From Numida meleagris (Eukaryota; Chordata; Aves; Galliformes; Numididae): DNA of 64,000 bases. The translations under genes were made by a program, and so were the position numbers. Below are positions 63,101 through 64,000 of this stretch, one piece after another. The notes under the pieces were generated by a model. The model was not told the origin of the DNA, made no database searches, and worked only from the letters and a program-made list of their open reading frames with translations. The stretch covers positions 36,101,506-36,165,505 of the forward strand of contig NC_034410.1 of the NCBI RefSeq assembly GCF_002078875.1, read 5' to 3'. Positions within the stretch are counted from its first letter, which is position 1. Each line of letters starts with the position of its first letter.

Positions 63101-63930
63101 TGACTAGTGTGTGGTTTTGACAGGTAGAAAATAGCTTGACTCCACTGGGGCATACCCCTCACCCACTTGACCCTTAAGGCACTTCTGTGAAACAACTGCC
63201 ATGAAAGCAATTTGTTGTTGATCCAAGTCCAAGAAATAAACACGCTGTTCCATATATGTGTATTCTAATATATACTTTAAATGTCACATAATTTTAACTT
63301 TGTATATAACTATAATGTTTCTTCCTGCAGCTTATACTTTTGCATTATGCATTTATGTAAAATGCACTTAGCCAGGAGAAATCCTTTGAAATTCTCATCT
63401 TTATTCCACAGGGGAAAATTACGGACTGGATTCTACTTATTCAAACCCAGAAATAGTTGTATGAGTTACTATACAATTTAATTCTTTTATTTAAATCTAA
63501 ACATAAAGCTGTTCTATTCCTTTGTCTGAAGTTTGATTGACTAACATAATCAACCTGTAACTATTGTCTTTGATTAATACTTTTAGGGAATGTATTTTCA
63601 TTTTGTCTTTTCATTTGTTTTCTGAATATATTGTGATTTTAATCCTGTTTTTTTTTTTTTTAAAAAAAAGGGAACAACAAAGAAACACTAAAATGCTACA
63701 AAATTTTTGTTTGTTTGTTTGCACTCTCATCTACTTCAACTCTAACTCTTTAAACATGCAAAAAAATTGTATTTGTTGCAACAATTTCTCATTTTTATGA
63801 TGTATTTTCCTCATCAGGGAGCATCTGATTTTCACATCTGTGCAACATTTGTAAATCATGCAGCATATACATTCATAATATTAGTCCATTTGTATATCAT
63901 ACTAACTAGCACATCAAGCTGATATGTGTG
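60101..63930. other. Unique A+T-rich non-coding sequence
   Basis: No gene recognised. The longest frame is 112 codons (61324-61662, plus) and shows no domain. A self-complementary T14A8 run lies at 63648-63669 and a GTTT tandem near 63706-63722. Confidence 0.55.
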
Positions 63931-64000
63931 AATCATAGAATGGCTTGGGTGGGAAGAGACCTCAAAGACCATCTAGTTCCAATCCCCCTGCTGTGGACAG
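63931..64000 (-). mobile_element. CR1 LINE 3' end, continues past window
   Basis: Starts AATCATAGAATGGCTTGGGT and continues with GGGAAGAGACCTCAAAGACC and ATCTAGTTCCAATCCCCCTG. This is the reverse complement of a CR1 3' terminus, with little divergence from the usual avian wording. The body lies beyond the right edge, so its length is unknown. Confidence 0.87.

Noticed and set aside
63706..63722. GTTT tandem as a notable satellite
   Set aside because: Only about four units; ordinary low-complexity sequence.
1..64000. tRNA, rRNA, snRNA genes, CRISPR arrays, bacterial-type operons
   Set aside because: No conserved RNA-gene boxes, no regularly spaced direct repeats and no long ribosome-binding-site-led frames; the window is vertebrate DNA.

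Overview
The window is nuclear DNA from a bird, most likely a galliform (chicken-type). The evidence is a set of CR1 retroposons of several ages, two non-autonomous Galluhop-type mariner elements and two solo LTRs of one avian endogenous-retrovirus family. The sequence is A+T-rich and CpG-poor, with many homopolymer runs. No bacterial, viral or plasmid architecture is present.

I found no protein-coding gene I can defend. The open frames are short (187 codons at most), start at chance ATGs, lack coding-like composition, or lie inside transposons. I saw no tRNA, rRNA, snRNA, CRISPR array or CpG island. The window is best read as an intergenic gene desert or the interior of a very long intron. 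All recognisable protein-coding remnants belong to transposons: CR1 reverse-transcriptase fragments at 8.7-9.4 kb and 40.4-40.6 kb, and a mariner DNA-binding-domain frame at 26.4-26.7 kb.

Layout: 0-7.6 kb is unique DNA with short palindromes, a 31-base A run and a pyrimidine-rich block. An old CR1 tail lies at 7.65-7.88 kb and a long CR1 at 8.69-9.70 kb. An internally deleted CR1 follows at 14.28-14.74 kb, then a degraded solo LTR at 16.59-17.05 kb. Mariner copies lie at 20.25-20.81 kb and 26.28-26.86 kb, flanking a GC-rich CR1 (25.27-25.78 kb). A decayed CR1 is at 30.27-30.90 kb and a very old CR1 at 37.74-38.09 kb. A clear minus-strand CR1 occupies 40.05-41.04 kb and ends at an AAAT microsatellite. 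The second LTR is nearly intact, with TG...CA ends, at 45.68-46.23 kb. A CR1 tail lies at 54.22-54.28 kb, a probable CR1 fragment beside a strong hairpin at 59.94-60.10 kb, and a minus-strand CR1 runs off the right edge from 63.93 kb.

No gene set works together here and I found no convincing undescribed system. The items most worth checking are the two mariner copies with different internal deletions (one keeps an open DNA-binding-domain frame), the same-family LTR pair, the perfect-arm palindromes at 1.64 kb and 59.95 kb, and TAAT-rich blocks that could be conserved regulatory DNA.
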